This document shows positions 1-9,070 of a stretch of 64,000 bases of DNA, in pieces; positions within the stretch are counted from its first letter, which is position 1; each line of letters begins with the position of its first letter. Position numbers and translations under genes: made by a program. The stretch comes from Thiohalomonas sp041685045. GTDB taxonomy: Bacteria > Pseudomonadota > Gammaproteobacteria > Thiohalomonadales > Thiohalomonadaceae. Below the pieces are notes generated by a model that ran no database searches, was not told the DNA's origin, and saw only the letters and a list, made by a program, of their open reading frames with translations. The stretch lies in assembly GCA_041685045.1 (NCBI GenBank), contig JAWLGP010000007.1, forward strand, positions 62,001 through 126,000, written 5' to 3'.

Positions 1-297
1 CCGGTCCCGATCGAAGAACAGGTAATCAAGGTGGATCGGAACGTTCTTGTTCCAGAAGTGGACCGGTTGGGGTGTTTCGTAGACGAACAGCATGCCCCGG
101 TCGGCGGGAAGATGATACCGGTGCATCAAGCCGCGCCGGCGCTGTTCGGGCGTGGTGGCCAGTTCGACCTGGAACAGCTTCCCCGCGAGCTCGACGGTGG
201 CCGACAGTTCCCCGTGGCCACTCGGCGTTGCGAACAGCAGCACCGCGGCAACGATCGAGGTTGCCAGCCGACGCAGCCCCTTTCCAATCCCCCTCAT
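1..297 (-). CDS. DUF192 family exported protein, partial (C-terminus beyond window)
   Basis: The reverse strand from an ATG at 297-295 reads an uninterrupted frame to the window edge, 99 codons without a stop. The first ~30 residues form a basic then hydrophobic signal peptide ending near SGHGE. What follows has the DUF192 layout: a short beta segment, TTPEQRRRGLMHR, then GMLFVYETPQPVHFWNKN and IHLDYLFFD. This matches the family's 'RxxGLM...MLFvf...fWMKNt.ipLDilFid' core. DUF192 proteins are small periplasmic or secreted proteins of unknown function. A GAGGCGAGGCG stretch just upstream can serve as ribosome binding site, and an ATG 18 bases further upstream is closed by an in-frame stop. It is divergent from leuS. 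The C-terminal third is missing only because the window ends. Confidence 0.82.
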   Translation of the reverse strand, partial: MRGIGKGLRRLATSIVAAVLLFATPSGHGELSATVELAGKLFQVELATTPEQRRRGLMHRYHLPADRGMLFVYETPQPVHFWNKNVPIHLDYLFFDRDR

Positions 298-463
298 TCG
301 CCTCGCCTCATTCGCGATGCTGAAAATTTCTGTCGGCCAACAGCTCTCAACCGAACTCTAGCTGGTCCGGCTGGCGTTATCGTTTGCGGCCTATTATGCC
401 AGCAGATGCCTCTGGCGCGTAGGCGGGATTTGGGGCGGAGCGCGAAGGACAACCGGGGCGCTG

Positions 464-493
464 TTGTTGGCCCAACCCGCGCTACGGTATCCT
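464..493 (+). promoter_or_regulatory. Candidate leuS promoter
   Basis: TTGTTG (464-469) and TATCCT (488-493) are separated by 18 bases and lie about 40 bases before the leuS start, in the 234-base gap between the divergent DUF192 gene and leuS. This is a weak match to the sigma-70 consensus. Nothing else is evident in the gap. Confidence 0.3.
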
Positions 494-531
494 AAACCGT
501 TTACCAACAGCGAATTCAGGCGATTTCCCCC

Positions 532-3219
532 ATGGCGTTGGACGAGCAGTACAAACCGCAGGTGATCGAGCAGGCGGCCCAGACATTCTGGCAGGAGAAC
601 CGTTCCTTCGAGGTGAAGGAAGACCCGAACCGGGAGAAGTTCTACTGCCTCTCGATGTTCCCGTACCCCTCCGGGCGCCTGCACATGGGGCACGTGCGCA
701 ACTACACCATCGGCGACGTGATTGCCCGCTACCAGCGCATGACCGGCAAGAATGTGCTGCAGCCCATGGGCTGGGATGCCTTCGGCCTGCCGGCTGAGAA
801 CGCGGCGATGAACAACGGCGTGCCGCCGGCGGCTTGGACCTACGAAAACATCGCCTACATGAAGGGGCAGTTGAAGTCCCTAGGTTTCGCCGTCGACTGG
901 TCGCGCGAGGTCGCCACCTGCACCCCCGAGTACTATCGCTGGAATCAGTGGCTGTTCCTGCGCATGCTCGAGAAGGGGATCGTCTACCAGAAGACCGGCA
1001 CCGTGAACTGGGACCCGGTGGACCAGACCGTGCTCGCCAACGAGCAGGTGATCGACGGTCGCGGCTGGCGCACGGGCGCGCTGGTGGAGAAGCGCGAGAT
1101 CCCCATGTACTACATGGCAATCACCCAATATGCCGAGGAGCTGCTCGCCGACCTGGACCACCTGCCCGGTTGGCCGGAGCAGGTCCGCACCATGCAGAAG
1201 AACTGGATCGGCAAGAGCCACGGGGTTCGCGTCGGCTTTCCCCACAGCATCGGCGAGGGCGGCACCCTGTGGGTCTTCACCACCCGCGCCGACACCTTGA
1301 TGGGGGCTACCTATGTGGCGGTCGCCGCGGAACATCCCCTGGCCCTGCATGCCGCCGACAACAACCCGGAACTGGCCGCCTTCATCGAGGAGTGCAAGCG
1401 GGGCGGCACCTCCGAGGCGGAGCTCGCCACCCAGGAGAAAAAGGGGATGGCCACCGGGCTGACCGTCACCCACCCGCTCACTGGCGAGGAACTGCCGCTG
1501 TGGGTCGCCAACTACGTGCTCATGGGGTACGGCGAGGGGGCGGTGATGGCGGTGCCGGCGCACGACGAGCGCGACTTTGAATTTGCTAATAAATTTAGGC
1601 TTCCGATAAAGCAGGTCATCGAAGGTCCGGAAGTAGCTGCTATCAGGCGTTCACTTCAAGGTGGCATCACGGAACACGGAGAAAGTTTCGATAACCTCCG
1701 TAACGAACTCCGAGGCTTGGAGTTTACTCCCGATGAGTGGAAGCTTTGGTACGAAACCAAATACGGCACCTGCATCCATTCCGGCAAGTACGACGGCTTC
1801 GACTTCGAACAGGCGGTGGACGCTATCGCCTCCGATCTGGAGGCCAAGGGCCTCGGCGAGAAGAAGGTCACCTGGCGTCTGCGCGACTGGGGCGTGTCGC
1901 GCCAGCGCTACTGGGGCACACCGATCCCGATCATCCACTGCGACGCCTGCGGCGACGTGCCGGTGCCCGACGATCAGCTGCCGGTCGTGCTGCCGGAGGA
2001 GTGCGTCCCGGACGGCTCCGGCAACCCACTGAACAGGTACGAGGCGTTCCGCAACACCACCTGCCCGACGTGCGGCGGGGCGGCGCAGCGCGAGACCGAT
2101 ACCATGGACACCTTTGTGGACTCGTCCTGGTACTTCTTCCGCTACACCTGCCCGGACGCGACCACCATGGTCGACGGGCGCGCCGGCTACTGGATGCCGG
2201 TCGACCAGTACATCGGCGGCATCGAGCACGCCATCCTGCACCTGCTCTATTCGCGTTTCTGGACCAAGGTGATGCGCGATCTGGGCCTGACGAAGGTGAC
2301 CGAGCCGTTCGCCAACCTGCTCACCCAGGGCATGGTGGTGGCGCCTACCTTCTACCGCGAGGGCGAGGATGGCCGCAAACAGTGGATCAATCCCGCCGAT
2401 GTGGCGGTGCAGACCGATGAGAAGGGGCGGCCGTTGTCGGCGACCCTGACGGCGGACGGTCAGCCGGTGGTGATGGGCGGCATCGAGAAGATGTCCAAGT
2501 CCAAGAACAACGGCGTCGACCCGCAGAAACTCATCGAACAGTACGGCGCCGATACCGCCCGCGTGTTCATGATGTTCGCCGCGCCGCCGGAGCAGTCGCT
2601 GGAGTGGAACGACGCCGGCGTGGAGGGGGCTTACCGGTTTCTGCGCCGGGTTTGGCTCTTCGCCCACGACCATCGCGCGGTGATCGCTGCCGGCCGCGGT
2701 GCCTCGATCGAACCATCGGCGCTGACCGACGGGATGGCCGGCGCTCGCCGGCAGATTCACGAGATTCTGCAGCAGGCTGAAACCGATTTCGGCAAGTACC
2801 AGTTCAACACCGTGGTCGCCGCCTGCATGAAGCTGATGAATCTGTTGCCCAACGTGCCGGACGCGGAGGCCCGCGGTGCCGTGGTGGCGGAAGGCATGTC
2901 CATTCTGCTGCGCCTGCTCTCGCCCATCGCGCCGCACATCACCCACGACCTGTGGCGGGAACTCGGCTACGGCGACGATGTGCTGGACGCTGCCTGGCCA
3001 AGGGTGGACGAAGCGGCCCTGGTCAAGGACACCATCGAGCTGGTGGTGCAGGTCAACGGCAAGGTGCGGGGCAAGGTGCAGGTGCCGGCCGCCGCCGATA
3101 ACGCGGCGGTGGAGCAGGCGGCACTGACCGATGAGACGGTGGCGCGCCATGTCGAGGGCAAGACGGTGCGCAAGGTGATCGTGGTCCCGGGCCGTTTGGT
3201 CAACGTGGTGGTGGCTTGA
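532..3219 (+). CDS. leuS: Leucyl-tRNA synthetase
   Basis: Class I aminoacyl-tRNA synthetase that charges tRNA-Leu in the cytoplasm. The 895-residue product carries the HIGH-type motif HMGH at residues 51-54 and the KMSKS loop at 653-657. The CP1 editing domain lies between them (about 230-420), with the conserved stretch WRLRDWGVSRQRYWGTPIP after it. The C-terminal anticodon-binding domain and the VNGKVRGK tail are present. E. coli LeuS is 860 residues. The extra length comes partly from a segment around residues 349-412 (nt 1577-1770), where G+C falls to about 48% by my count and the codons (AAT, AAA, TTT, AGG, ATA) differ from the rest of the gene; see findings. It is followed by lptE and holA, the usual gammaproteobacterial order. 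Confidence 0.97.
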   Translation: MALDEQYKPQVIEQAAQTFWQENRSFEVKEDPNREKFYCLSMFPYPSGRLHMGHVRNYTIGDVIARYQRMTGKNVLQPMGWDAFGLPAENAAMNNGVPPAAWTYENIAYMKGQLKSLGFAVDWSREVATCTPEYYRWNQWLFLRMLEKGIVYQKTGTVNWDPVDQTVLANEQVIDGRGWRTGALVEKREIPMYYMAITQYAEELLADLDHLPGWPEQVRTMQKNWIGKSHGVRVGFPHSIGEGGTLWVFTTRADTLMGATYVAVAAEHPLALHAADNNPELAAFIEECKRGGTSEAELATQEKKGMATGLTVTHPLTGEELPLWVANYVLMGYGEGAVMAVPAHDERDFEFANKFRLPIKQVIEGPEVAAIRRSLQGGITEHGESFDNLRNELRGLEFTPDEWKLWYETKYGTCIHSGKYDGFDFEQAVDAIASDLEAKGLGEKKVTWRLRDWGVSRQRYWGTPIPIIHCDACGDVPVPDDQLPVVLPEECVPDGSGNPLNRYEAFRNTTCPTCGGAAQRETDTMDTFVDSSWYFFRYTCPDATTMVDGRAGYWMPVDQYIGGIEHAILHLLYSRFWTKVMRDLGLTKVTEPFANLLTQGMVVAPTFYREGEDGRKQWINPADVAVQTDEKGRPLSATLTADGQPVVMGGIEKMSKSKNNGVDPQKLIEQYGADTARVFMMFAAPPEQSLEWNDAGVEGAYRFLRRVWLFAHDHRAVIAAGRGASIEPSALTDGMAGARRQIHEILQQAETDFGKYQFNTVVAACMKLMNLLPNVPDAEARGAVVAEGMSILLRLLSPIAPHITHDLWRELGYGDDVLDAAWPRVDEAALVKDTIELVVQVNGKVRGKVQVPAAADNAAVEQAALTDETVARHVEGKTVRKVIVVPGRLVNVVVA

Positions 3220-3250
3220 CCGCGCCGGTCAGACCTAGAGGGACGCTGCT

Positions 3251-3868
3251 ATGAAGATGTTCAGGCAGATACAATCGCTGGATTGGCCGTGGTTACGCGC
3301 CCGGGTCCTTGTCGCCGGCTGTGCGCTACTGCTGCTGAGCGGTTGTGGTTTTCACCTGCGAGGGACCTACGAACTGCCCGAGGTGATGGAAGCCACCCTG
3401 GTCAGCGGCATAGGGCCGGGCCACCCGTTGGCGGTGGAGATCCGACAGGCCCTGGACAGTGCGGATGCCGCCGTGGTGGACGACGTCGCCCAGGCCACGG
3501 CCCAGCTGCAGATCCAGCGGGAAGGGTTTTCGCAGCGCGTGCTGTCGGTCGATACCACCGGTCGCGTCAGCGAGTACGAACTTTCCTACCAAGTGCGCTA
3601 CCGGCTGCTCGATGCGCAGGGCAACGAGCTGGTAGCGATGCAGGCGGTCGAGTTCACCCGTGACTACGACGCCAGTGGCAACGTCCTCGGTGCCGGCGAG
3701 GAGGCGGACCGCCTGCGTGAGGACATGCTGCGCCTTGCCGTGCGGCAGATGCTGCGCCAGTTACGGCTGGCCACCCTGCGGCCGGCGACCGAGGTTGTCG
3801 AACCGGTGCTCGAACCGGGCACCGCCGCCCCCCCCGTTGCGCCGTCACCCGCGGACAGTGGGCTATGA
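3251..3868 (+). CDS. lptE: LPS-assembly lipoprotein LptE
   Basis: Outer-membrane lipoprotein that plugs and folds the LptD translocon for lipopolysaccharide insertion. The 205-residue product opens with a signal peptide whose lipobox LSGC puts the lipidated cysteine at residue 32, followed directly by the family hallmark GFHLRG. The rest has the alternating beta/alpha pattern of LptE/RlpB, with a SVDTTGRVSEYELSYQVRY strand typical of the family. The C-terminal ~25 residues are Pro/Ala/Glu rich and probably disordered. Position between leuS and holA is the same as in E. coli. Its last four bases overlap the holA start (ATGA), so the two genes are likely translationally coupled. Confidence 0.93.
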   Translation: MKMFRQIQSLDWPWLRARVLVAGCALLLLSGCGFHLRGTYELPEVMEATLVSGIGPGHPLAVEIRQALDSADAAVVDDVAQATAQLQIQREGFSQRVLSVDTTGRVSEYELSYQVRYRLLDAQGNELVAMQAVEFTRDYDASGNVLGAGEEADRLREDMLRLAVRQMLRQLRLATLRPATEVVEPVLEPGTAAPPVAPSPADSGL

Positions 3869-4878
3869 AGCTGCGCTTCGAGGAGCTGCCACGGCACCTC
3901 GAGCAGAAGCTGCTGCCGATCTACCTGATCAGCGGTGACGAGCCGCTGCAACTCGGCGAGGCGGCCGATGCGGTACGTGCCGCCGCGCGCCGGCACGGGT
4001 ACAGCGAACGGCAGGTGATGCACGCGGAAGGACACTTCGACTGGGGCAACCTGGCGGCGGCTTCCGATTCGCTCTCGCTGTTCGCCGAGCGCCGCATCAT
4101 CGACCTGCGCCTGTCCGGTGCCAGTCCGGGGGACGCCGGCAGCAAGGCTCTGACCGCCTATGCCGCGCGGCCGCCGGAAGACAGCGTGCTGCTGATCAGT
4201 GCCGGCAAGCTCGACAAGAAACAGCAGGCCAGCAAGTGGTTCAAGGCACTGGATCAGATCGGCGCAACGGTTCAGGTGTGGCCGGTCGACCAAGCCCGGC
4301 TGCCGCAGTGGATCGGTCGACGCATGCGGGCGGTCGGTCTGGAACCGCAGCCGGAGGCGGTACAACTCATCGCCGACCGCGTCGAGGGCAATCTGCTGGC
4401 GGCAGCACAGGAGGTGGAGAAGCTGCGGCTGCTGGTCGGCAGTGGTACGGTCGACATCGACACGGTCAGTCAGGCGGTGGGTGACAGCTCCCGGTTCGAC
4501 GTCTTCGAACTGGCGGACACCGCACTCGCCGGCGACGGGGCACGGGCCGCCCGTATCGTGCAAGGCCTGCGCGGTGAGGGCATCGAACCGGTGCTGGTGT
4601 TGTGGGCGTTGGCGCGGGAGCTGCGAACCCTGGCATTGATCGCCGAGGAGATGCAGAGCGGCCTGCCTGCCGAGCAGGCCATTGGCAAACAACGCGTGTG
4701 GGAAAAGCGCAAACCCCTGTTCCGTGCCGCCCTCGAACGCCACGGGGTCAGGCGCTGGCAACCGTTCCTGGTTCGTGCCGGCCGTATCGATCGCATCATC
4801 AAGGGTATCGAACCGGGCAACGCCTGGGACGAGTTGATACAATTGGCCACCGTCATTGCCGGGGTGCGGGTGGTCTGA
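3865..4878 (+). CDS. holA: DNA polymerase III delta subunit
   Basis: Delta subunit of the clamp loader, which opens the beta sliding clamp during replication. The product is 337 residues, close to the usual ~340. It begins with the family's typical N-terminus, LPIYLISGDEPLQLGEAADAVR in two pieces, and it keeps the AAA+-like fold without a functional P-loop, as expected for delta. The start overlaps the lptE stop by four bases. The order leuS-lptE-holA is widely conserved in gammaproteobacteria. A gap of 47 bases then separates it from proA. Confidence 0.94.
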   Translation: MKLRFEELPRHLEQKLLPIYLISGDEPLQLGEAADAVRAAARRHGYSERQVMHAEGHFDWGNLAAASDSLSLFAERRIIDLRLSGASPGDAGSKALTAYAARPPEDSVLLISAGKLDKKQQASKWFKALDQIGATVQVWPVDQARLPQWIGRRMRAVGLEPQPEAVQLIADRVEGNLLAAAQEVEKLRLLVGSGTVDIDTVSQAVGDSSRFDVFELADTALAGDGARAARIVQGLRGEGIEPVLVLWALARELRTLALIAEEMQSGLPAEQAIGKQRVWEKRKPLFRAALERHGVRRWQPFLVRAGRIDRIIKGIEPGNAWDELIQLATVIAGVRVV

Positions 4879-4925
4879 CGCCCTCTTCTGACGGAGAGGG
4901 GACAAGAATCACGAGGCAGAACCGA

Positions 4926-6182
4926 ATGGATATTCAGCAGTACATGCAGACAGTGGGTCAGCAGGCGCGGGCCGCTTCGCGCGAGGTGGCGCGCGCCGGG
5001 ACCAATGCCAAGAACGCCGCCCTGGAGGCGATCGCCGATGCGCTGCTGGCGCGCCGTGCCGAATTGCTGGCGGAAAACGCCAGGGACCTCGAGGCGGGGC
5101 GAGCCAACGGGCTCGATGCCGCGCTGTTGGACCGCCTGGAGCTGAATGATGAGCGTATCGAGGGCATGGCCGAGGGGCTGCGCCAGATCGCGGCGCTGCC
5201 GGATCCGGTCGGGGAGATCTCCGACCTCAATTATCGGCCTTCCGGCATTCAGGTCGGCAAGATGCGGGTGCCGCTCGGCGTCATCGGCATCATTTACGAG
5301 TCGCGCCCGAACGTGACCGCCGACGCCGCCGCGCTCTGCCTGAAGTCGGGCAATGCGGCCATTCTCCGCGGTGGTTCGGAAGCGGCGCACTCCAACCAGG
5401 CGATCGCCACCTGCATCCAGGCCGGCCTGGAACAGGCCGGGCTGCCGGCTACTGCGGTGCAGGTGATCGGGACCACCGACCGGGCGGCGGTCGGGGCGCT
5501 GATCACCATGCCCGAATATGTCGACGTCATCGTGCCGCGCGGCGGCAAGGGGCTGATCGAGCGCATCAGTGCCGAGGCGCGGGTGCCGGTGATCAAACAC
5601 CTGCACGGCGTCTGCCACGTCTACATCGATGATCGGGCCGATCTCGACAAGGCGATCCGGGTGGCGTTCAACGCCAAGACGCAGCGTTATGGCACCTGCA
5701 ATACCATGGAGACCTTGCTGGTGGCGGACGATATTGCCGCGGAGGTGCTGCCCGAACTTGGCCGCATGTACGCGGAGAAGGGGGTCGAGCTGCGCGGCTG
5801 CGAGGCGACCCGGCGCATCCTGGCCGATGCCAAGCCGGTTACGGCCGAGGACTGGGATACCGAATACCTCGCCCCGATCCTGTCGATTCGGGTGGTGCGC
5901 AACCTGGATGAGGCGATCGAGCACATCCATCGCCACAGTTCGGGGCACACCGAATCGATCATCACCGAAGACATCGGCCGCGCCCGCCGCTTCCTGACGG
6001 AGGTCGACTCCAGTTCGGTGATGGTGAACGCCTCGACCCGCTTTGCGGACGGCTTCGAATACGGCCTCGGCGCCGAGATCGGTATCAGTACCGACAAGAT
6101 CCACGCACGGGGTCCGGTGGGGCTAGAGGGATTGACCTCGCAAAAGTTTATCGTGATTGGCGACGGGCATATCCGCCAATAG
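4926..6182 (+). CDS. proA: Gamma-glutamyl phosphate reductase
   Basis: Second enzyme of proline synthesis: NADPH-dependent reduction of gamma-glutamyl phosphate to glutamate semialdehyde. The 418-residue product matches the normal length (417 in E. coli). The open frame extends upstream, but the ATG at 4926 is preceded by GAGGCAG and starts the typical N-terminal region, so I use it. Catalytic cysteine is C258 in RYGTCNTMETLL. Other family blocks are YESRPNVTADAAALCLKSGN, IVPRGGKGLI and the C-terminal GLGAEIGISTDKIHARGPVG. No proB is adjacent, as is common in this lineage. Confidence 0.97.
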   Translation: MDIQQYMQTVGQQARAASREVARAGTNAKNAALEAIADALLARRAELLAENARDLEAGRANGLDAALLDRLELNDERIEGMAEGLRQIAALPDPVGEISDLNYRPSGIQVGKMRVPLGVIGIIYESRPNVTADAAALCLKSGNAAILRGGSEAAHSNQAIATCIQAGLEQAGLPATAVQVIGTTDRAAVGALITMPEYVDVIVPRGGKGLIERISAEARVPVIKHLHGVCHVYIDDRADLDKAIRVAFNAKTQRYGTCNTMETLLVADDIAAEVLPELGRMYAEKGVELRGCEATRRILADAKPVTAEDWDTEYLAPILSIRVVRNLDEAIEHIHRHSSGHTESIITEDIGRARRFLTEVDSSSVMVNASTRFADGFEYGLGAEIGISTDKIHARGPVGLEGLTSQKFIVIGDGHIRQ

Positions 6183-6209
6183 CGAACCTTCCCCCCGAGG
6201 GGGTGGCCA

Positions 6210-7451
6210 ATGGCTGGGCGTGTTGGGCTGGGCATTTTCCTGCTGGCATGGACGCTTTCGGCTTCGGCGGTATCGCTGGGGGAGTTGGAGCTGCGCTCTG
6301 GGTTGTACCAGCGGCTCGAGGCGCGCATCGCGTTGTCGCCGCAACCCCATCGGCCAGGCGAACTGACGGTCAGGCTGGGCGCACCGGACGAGTACTCGCG
6401 CCGTGGCCTGTACTGGATTGCCGCGCTGCACGGAGTGCAGGTCGTGCTGCAGCAGGAGGGGGAGCGCAGCTATCTGCAGTTCACCAGCAGCCGGCCCCTA
6501 CGCGAGCCGACCCTTGACCTGCTGGTGCAGCTGAGTTGGCCGGGAGGCAAGCTTTGGCGAGGCTATACACTCCTGCTCGACCCCGTCCCGCCCGACACCG
6601 GCAGCGGGGCGCCGTGGCCGGCAGCGGCATCGACGGGAACGGCCGCGGCGGCCTACATCCAGGTGGAGAAGCACGAGACATTGGGTGCAATTGCAACGCG
6701 TTTGGCCGACCGGCTTCAGGTCTCCATCACCCGCACGCTGGTGGCGCTGTTCCACGCCAACCCCCATGCCTTTTTCGGCGACAACATGAATAACCTCCGT
6801 GCCGGCGCCCGACTGCGGATTCCGACGGATGATGAGCTGGCGCAATGGGACCAGGGGCAGGCAAGGCGCGAGGTCGCACGCCATTACGCGGCGTGGAAGC
6901 GCCCGCCGGCGACGCGCCCTTCCCCGGCCGGAGAGGGGGACGCCGGGCGCGGGTCCCAACCCGAATCGCCACCGGAGCAGGTGGTGCAAGCCGCACCGGA
7001 GCAACGGGGCCCAGCGGTCCGTGTACTGGTCGCGGCACCCGATCCGGACCTGGCGATCGAAGGGACGTCGGAGGCCCTGCGGCAGGGTCTGGCCGAAGTG
7101 CGTGATTACAACGCGACGGTGTACGATCAAAATCGGGAACTTCGGGAACGTTTGGTGAAACTGGAGCGCAGCATCGCCCGTACCAGTCAGCAGGCCCTGG
7201 CACTTTCGGAAACCGGCTCGCGCCGGGCGCCCGCCGCTGCCGAAACTGCCGACGTCCCGAACCCCACGAGCCCGGTGCCGCCCCCACGGGTTGTGGCAAC
7301 CTTGCCGGGTACGCGCGCGGACGCCGTGGACACACCGGACAGAGCCCTGGGATGGTGGGACCCTCTGGTAACCGGAACCCTTGGTCTCCTGGTGGCGGCT
7401 CTGGCACTCTTCCTCTGGCGAACCTCGCGGCGGGAAGTGGGGAGCGGCTGA
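6210..7451 (+). CDS. FimV-like LysM membrane protein, short form
   Basis: 413-residue predicted inner-membrane protein with a large periplasmic part. Residues 1-21 form a signal peptide. Residues 22-125 resemble the FimV N-terminal domain: VSLGELELRSGLYQRLEARI parallels the family's 'LGeievrSaLnqpLdA-I'. A LysM-type domain spans about 149-205 (YIQVEKHETLGAIATRL ... FHANPHAFFGDNMNNLRAGA ... LRIP), including the FimV-specific ANPxAF/N(M)N(N)LRAGA pattern. A proline-rich linker and a short coiled coil (about 295-335) follow. One transmembrane helix near 385-403 is followed by only a few cytoplasmic residues. The long cytoplasmic TPR region of true FimV/HubP is absent. A GAGGGGGTGG ribosome binding site precedes the ATG. 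Polar-organisation or peptidoglycan-binding roles are inferred only. Confidence 0.72.
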   Translation: MAGRVGLGIFLLAWTLSASAVSLGELELRSGLYQRLEARIALSPQPHRPGELTVRLGAPDEYSRRGLYWIAALHGVQVVLQQEGERSYLQFTSSRPLREPTLDLLVQLSWPGGKLWRGYTLLLDPVPPDTGSGAPWPAAASTGTAAAAYIQVEKHETLGAIATRLADRLQVSITRTLVALFHANPHAFFGDNMNNLRAGARLRIPTDDELAQWDQGQARREVARHYAAWKRPPATRPSPAGEGDAGRGSQPESPPEQVVQAAPEQRGPAVRVLVAAPDPDLAIEGTSEALRQGLAEVRDYNATVYDQNRELRERLVKLERSIARTSQQALALSETGSRRAPAAAETADVPNPTSPVPPPRVVATLPGTRADAVDTPDRALGWWDPLVTGTLGLLVAALALFLWRTSRREVGSG

Positions 7452-8099
7452 GTGCTGCGCCCGATCGGTCTGTTCGGGGGGACGTTCGACCCTATCCATT
7501 TCGGCCACTTACGGGCCGCTCTGGAGCTGTACGAAGAGCTCGGCCTCGAACAGGTCCGGCTAATACCCGCCGCGGTCCCTCCCCATCGGGAGCAGCCCGC
7601 CGCTGCGCCCCATCTGCGCTTGGCGATGGTGCGCGCGGCCGTGGCGGCGGAGCCGGCCTTCGTGGTCGACGAGCGCGAGCTGCACCGCCCGGGTCCGTCC
7701 TATATGGTCGATACCCTCGCCTCGCTTCGCGAGGAGTTGGGCGTTGAGGTGCCGCTCTGCCTGATCCTCGGCCTGGACGCCTTTCTCGGTCTGCCCCGCT
7801 GGCACCGCTGGGAGCAGATCCCGGCGCTGGCCCATCTGGTGGTGGCGCACCGGCCCGGTTGGCGGGTGGAGGATGCGGTCGGCGCGGAGCAGCAGGCGGT
7901 GGCCTTGTTGCAAGAACGCCGCTCGGAGAAGCCGGCGCTGGGCGCAACGCCGGCCGGGGCCGTGGTGCTGCAGCCGATCACGCCGCTTGCGATCTCCGCC
8001 ACGGCGATCCGGCAGCGGATCGGCGAGGGGCGCAGTGCCCGGTTTTTGTTGCCGGAAACGGTTTGGGACATCATTGTCAAAGAAAGCATCTACCGATAA
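7452..8099 (+). CDS. nadD: Nicotinate-nucleotide adenylyltransferase
   Basis: Makes nicotinic acid adenine dinucleotide from NaMN and ATP, in NAD synthesis. The 215-residue product starts at GTG immediately after the stop of the preceding gene. The nucleotidyltransferase signature GLFGGTFDPIHFGH covers residues 6-19, and the second ATP-binding motif ISATAIRQRI is near the C-terminus. PHR, SYMVDTL and LGLDAF are the other family blocks. It leads into rsfS and rlmH, the standard cluster in many bacteria. Confidence 0.95.
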   Translation: MLRPIGLFGGTFDPIHFGHLRAALELYEELGLEQVRLIPAAVPPHREQPAAAPHLRLAMVRAAVAAEPAFVVDERELHRPGPSYMVDTLASLREELGVEVPLCLILGLDAFLGLPRWHRWEQIPALAHLVVAHRPGWRVEDAVGAEQQAVALLQERRSEKPALGATPAGAVVLQPITPLAISATAIRQRIGEGRSARFLLPETVWDIIVKESIYR

Positions 8100-8108
8100 G
8101 CGAACTGA

Positions 8109-8447
8109 ATGAAAGCCGAAGAATTGAAGGGCCTCGTCGTCGAGGCATTGGAAGACCGTAAGGGCTTGGACATTAAGGTGCTGGATGTGCGTGACAAGAC
8201 CAGCGTCACCGATGTCCTGGTGATCGCGGGCGGAACATCCGGCCGTCAGCTGAAGGCGCTCGCCGAAAACGTGGTGGAAAAGGTCAAGGAGCAGGGGATG
8301 CGGCCACTGGGGGTCGAGGGCACCCAGGCCAGCGGCTGGATTCTGGTGGACCTCGGGGATGTGGTCGTGCATTTGATGCTGCCGGAGACGCGGGACTTCT
8401 ACAATCTGGAAAAACTCTGGGGTGAAGAGTCCCCGGGACAGCGCTAG
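8109..8447 (+). CDS. rsfS: Ribosomal silencing factor RsfS
   Basis: 112-residue RsfS (Iojap/YbeB) protein, which binds ribosomal protein L14 on the 50S subunit and blocks subunit joining under starvation. Family hallmarks are VLDVRDKTSVTDVLVIAGG, the GTSGRQLKALAENV helix, and GWILVDLGDVVVHLMLPETR, followed by YNLEKLW near the C-terminus. Ten bases separate it from nadD and its stop overlaps the rlmH GTG by one base. Confidence 0.95.
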   Translation: MKAEELKGLVVEALEDRKGLDIKVLDVRDKTSVTDVLVIAGGTSGRQLKALAENVVEKVKEQGMRPLGVEGTQASGWILVDLGDVVVHLMLPETRDFYNLEKLWGEESPGQR

Positions 8448-8914
8448 TGCGGATTCACCTCATCGCGGTGGGAACCCGGATGCCGCGCTGGGTGGAAGAG
8501 GGATACCGCGAGTACGCCGGGCGTCTGCCCGGCGAATGCAGTCTGACGCTGAATGAAATCCCCCTCAACAAACGCGGCAAAGGGGCCGATACCGACCGGC
8601 TCATGCGCCGCGAGGCGGACAAGATGCTCGCCGCCGTTCCCTCCGGTGCCCGGGCGATCGCGCTTGAAGTGGAGGGGCGACCTTGGTCCACCGAACAGCT
8701 CTCCGAGCGGCTGGCCGGTTGGCTGGCCGACGGCCGCGATCTGGCGCTGCTTGTTGGCGGTCCCGAGGGATTGCATGCCGAGGCCCGCGCCCGCGCCGAA
8801 GCGGGATGGTCGCTCTCCCCGCTGACCTTGCCGCACCCCCTGGTCCGGGTGGTGGTGGCCGAACAGATCTACCGTGCCTGGAGCATTCTGCAGGGCCATC
8901 CCTATCACCGCTAG
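8447..8914 (+). CDS. rlmH: 23S rRNA pseudouridine-1915 N3-methyltransferase
   Basis: SPOUT-class methyltransferase that modifies position 1915 in helix 69 of 23S rRNA on assembled 70S ribosomes. The 155-residue product is of standard length. The GTG start (8447-8449) shares a base with the rsfS stop. Diagnostic regions are LIAVGTRMPRWVEEGYREY at the N-terminus, the LLVGGPEGLH SAM-knot loop, and the C-terminal LPHPLVRVVVAEQIYRAW with the GHPYHR ending. Confidence 0.96.
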   Translation: MRIHLIAVGTRMPRWVEEGYREYAGRLPGECSLTLNEIPLNKRGKGADTDRLMRREADKMLAAVPSGARAIALEVEGRPWSTEQLSERLAGWLADGRDLALLVGGPEGLHAEARARAEAGWSLSPLTLPHPLVRVVVAEQIYRAWSILQGHPYHR

Positions 8915-9070
8915 TCCGGGTTTGCCCGCGCTCGACCGGGGTTTTCGCCGCCACAAGGCCGGACATGGCAGGCCTGGTGGATCGCCCGCGGCGACGCAGG
9001 TTTCGGATTGCCGCACAGGCGTACGGCAGTCTGCCTGCGCTACAATGTCGGCCTCGAGCGAGGAGCAAAC

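Noticed and set aside
1651..3150. 499-residue frame opposite leuS
   Set aside because: Shadow of leuS; no family features, His/Gly/Arg-rich.
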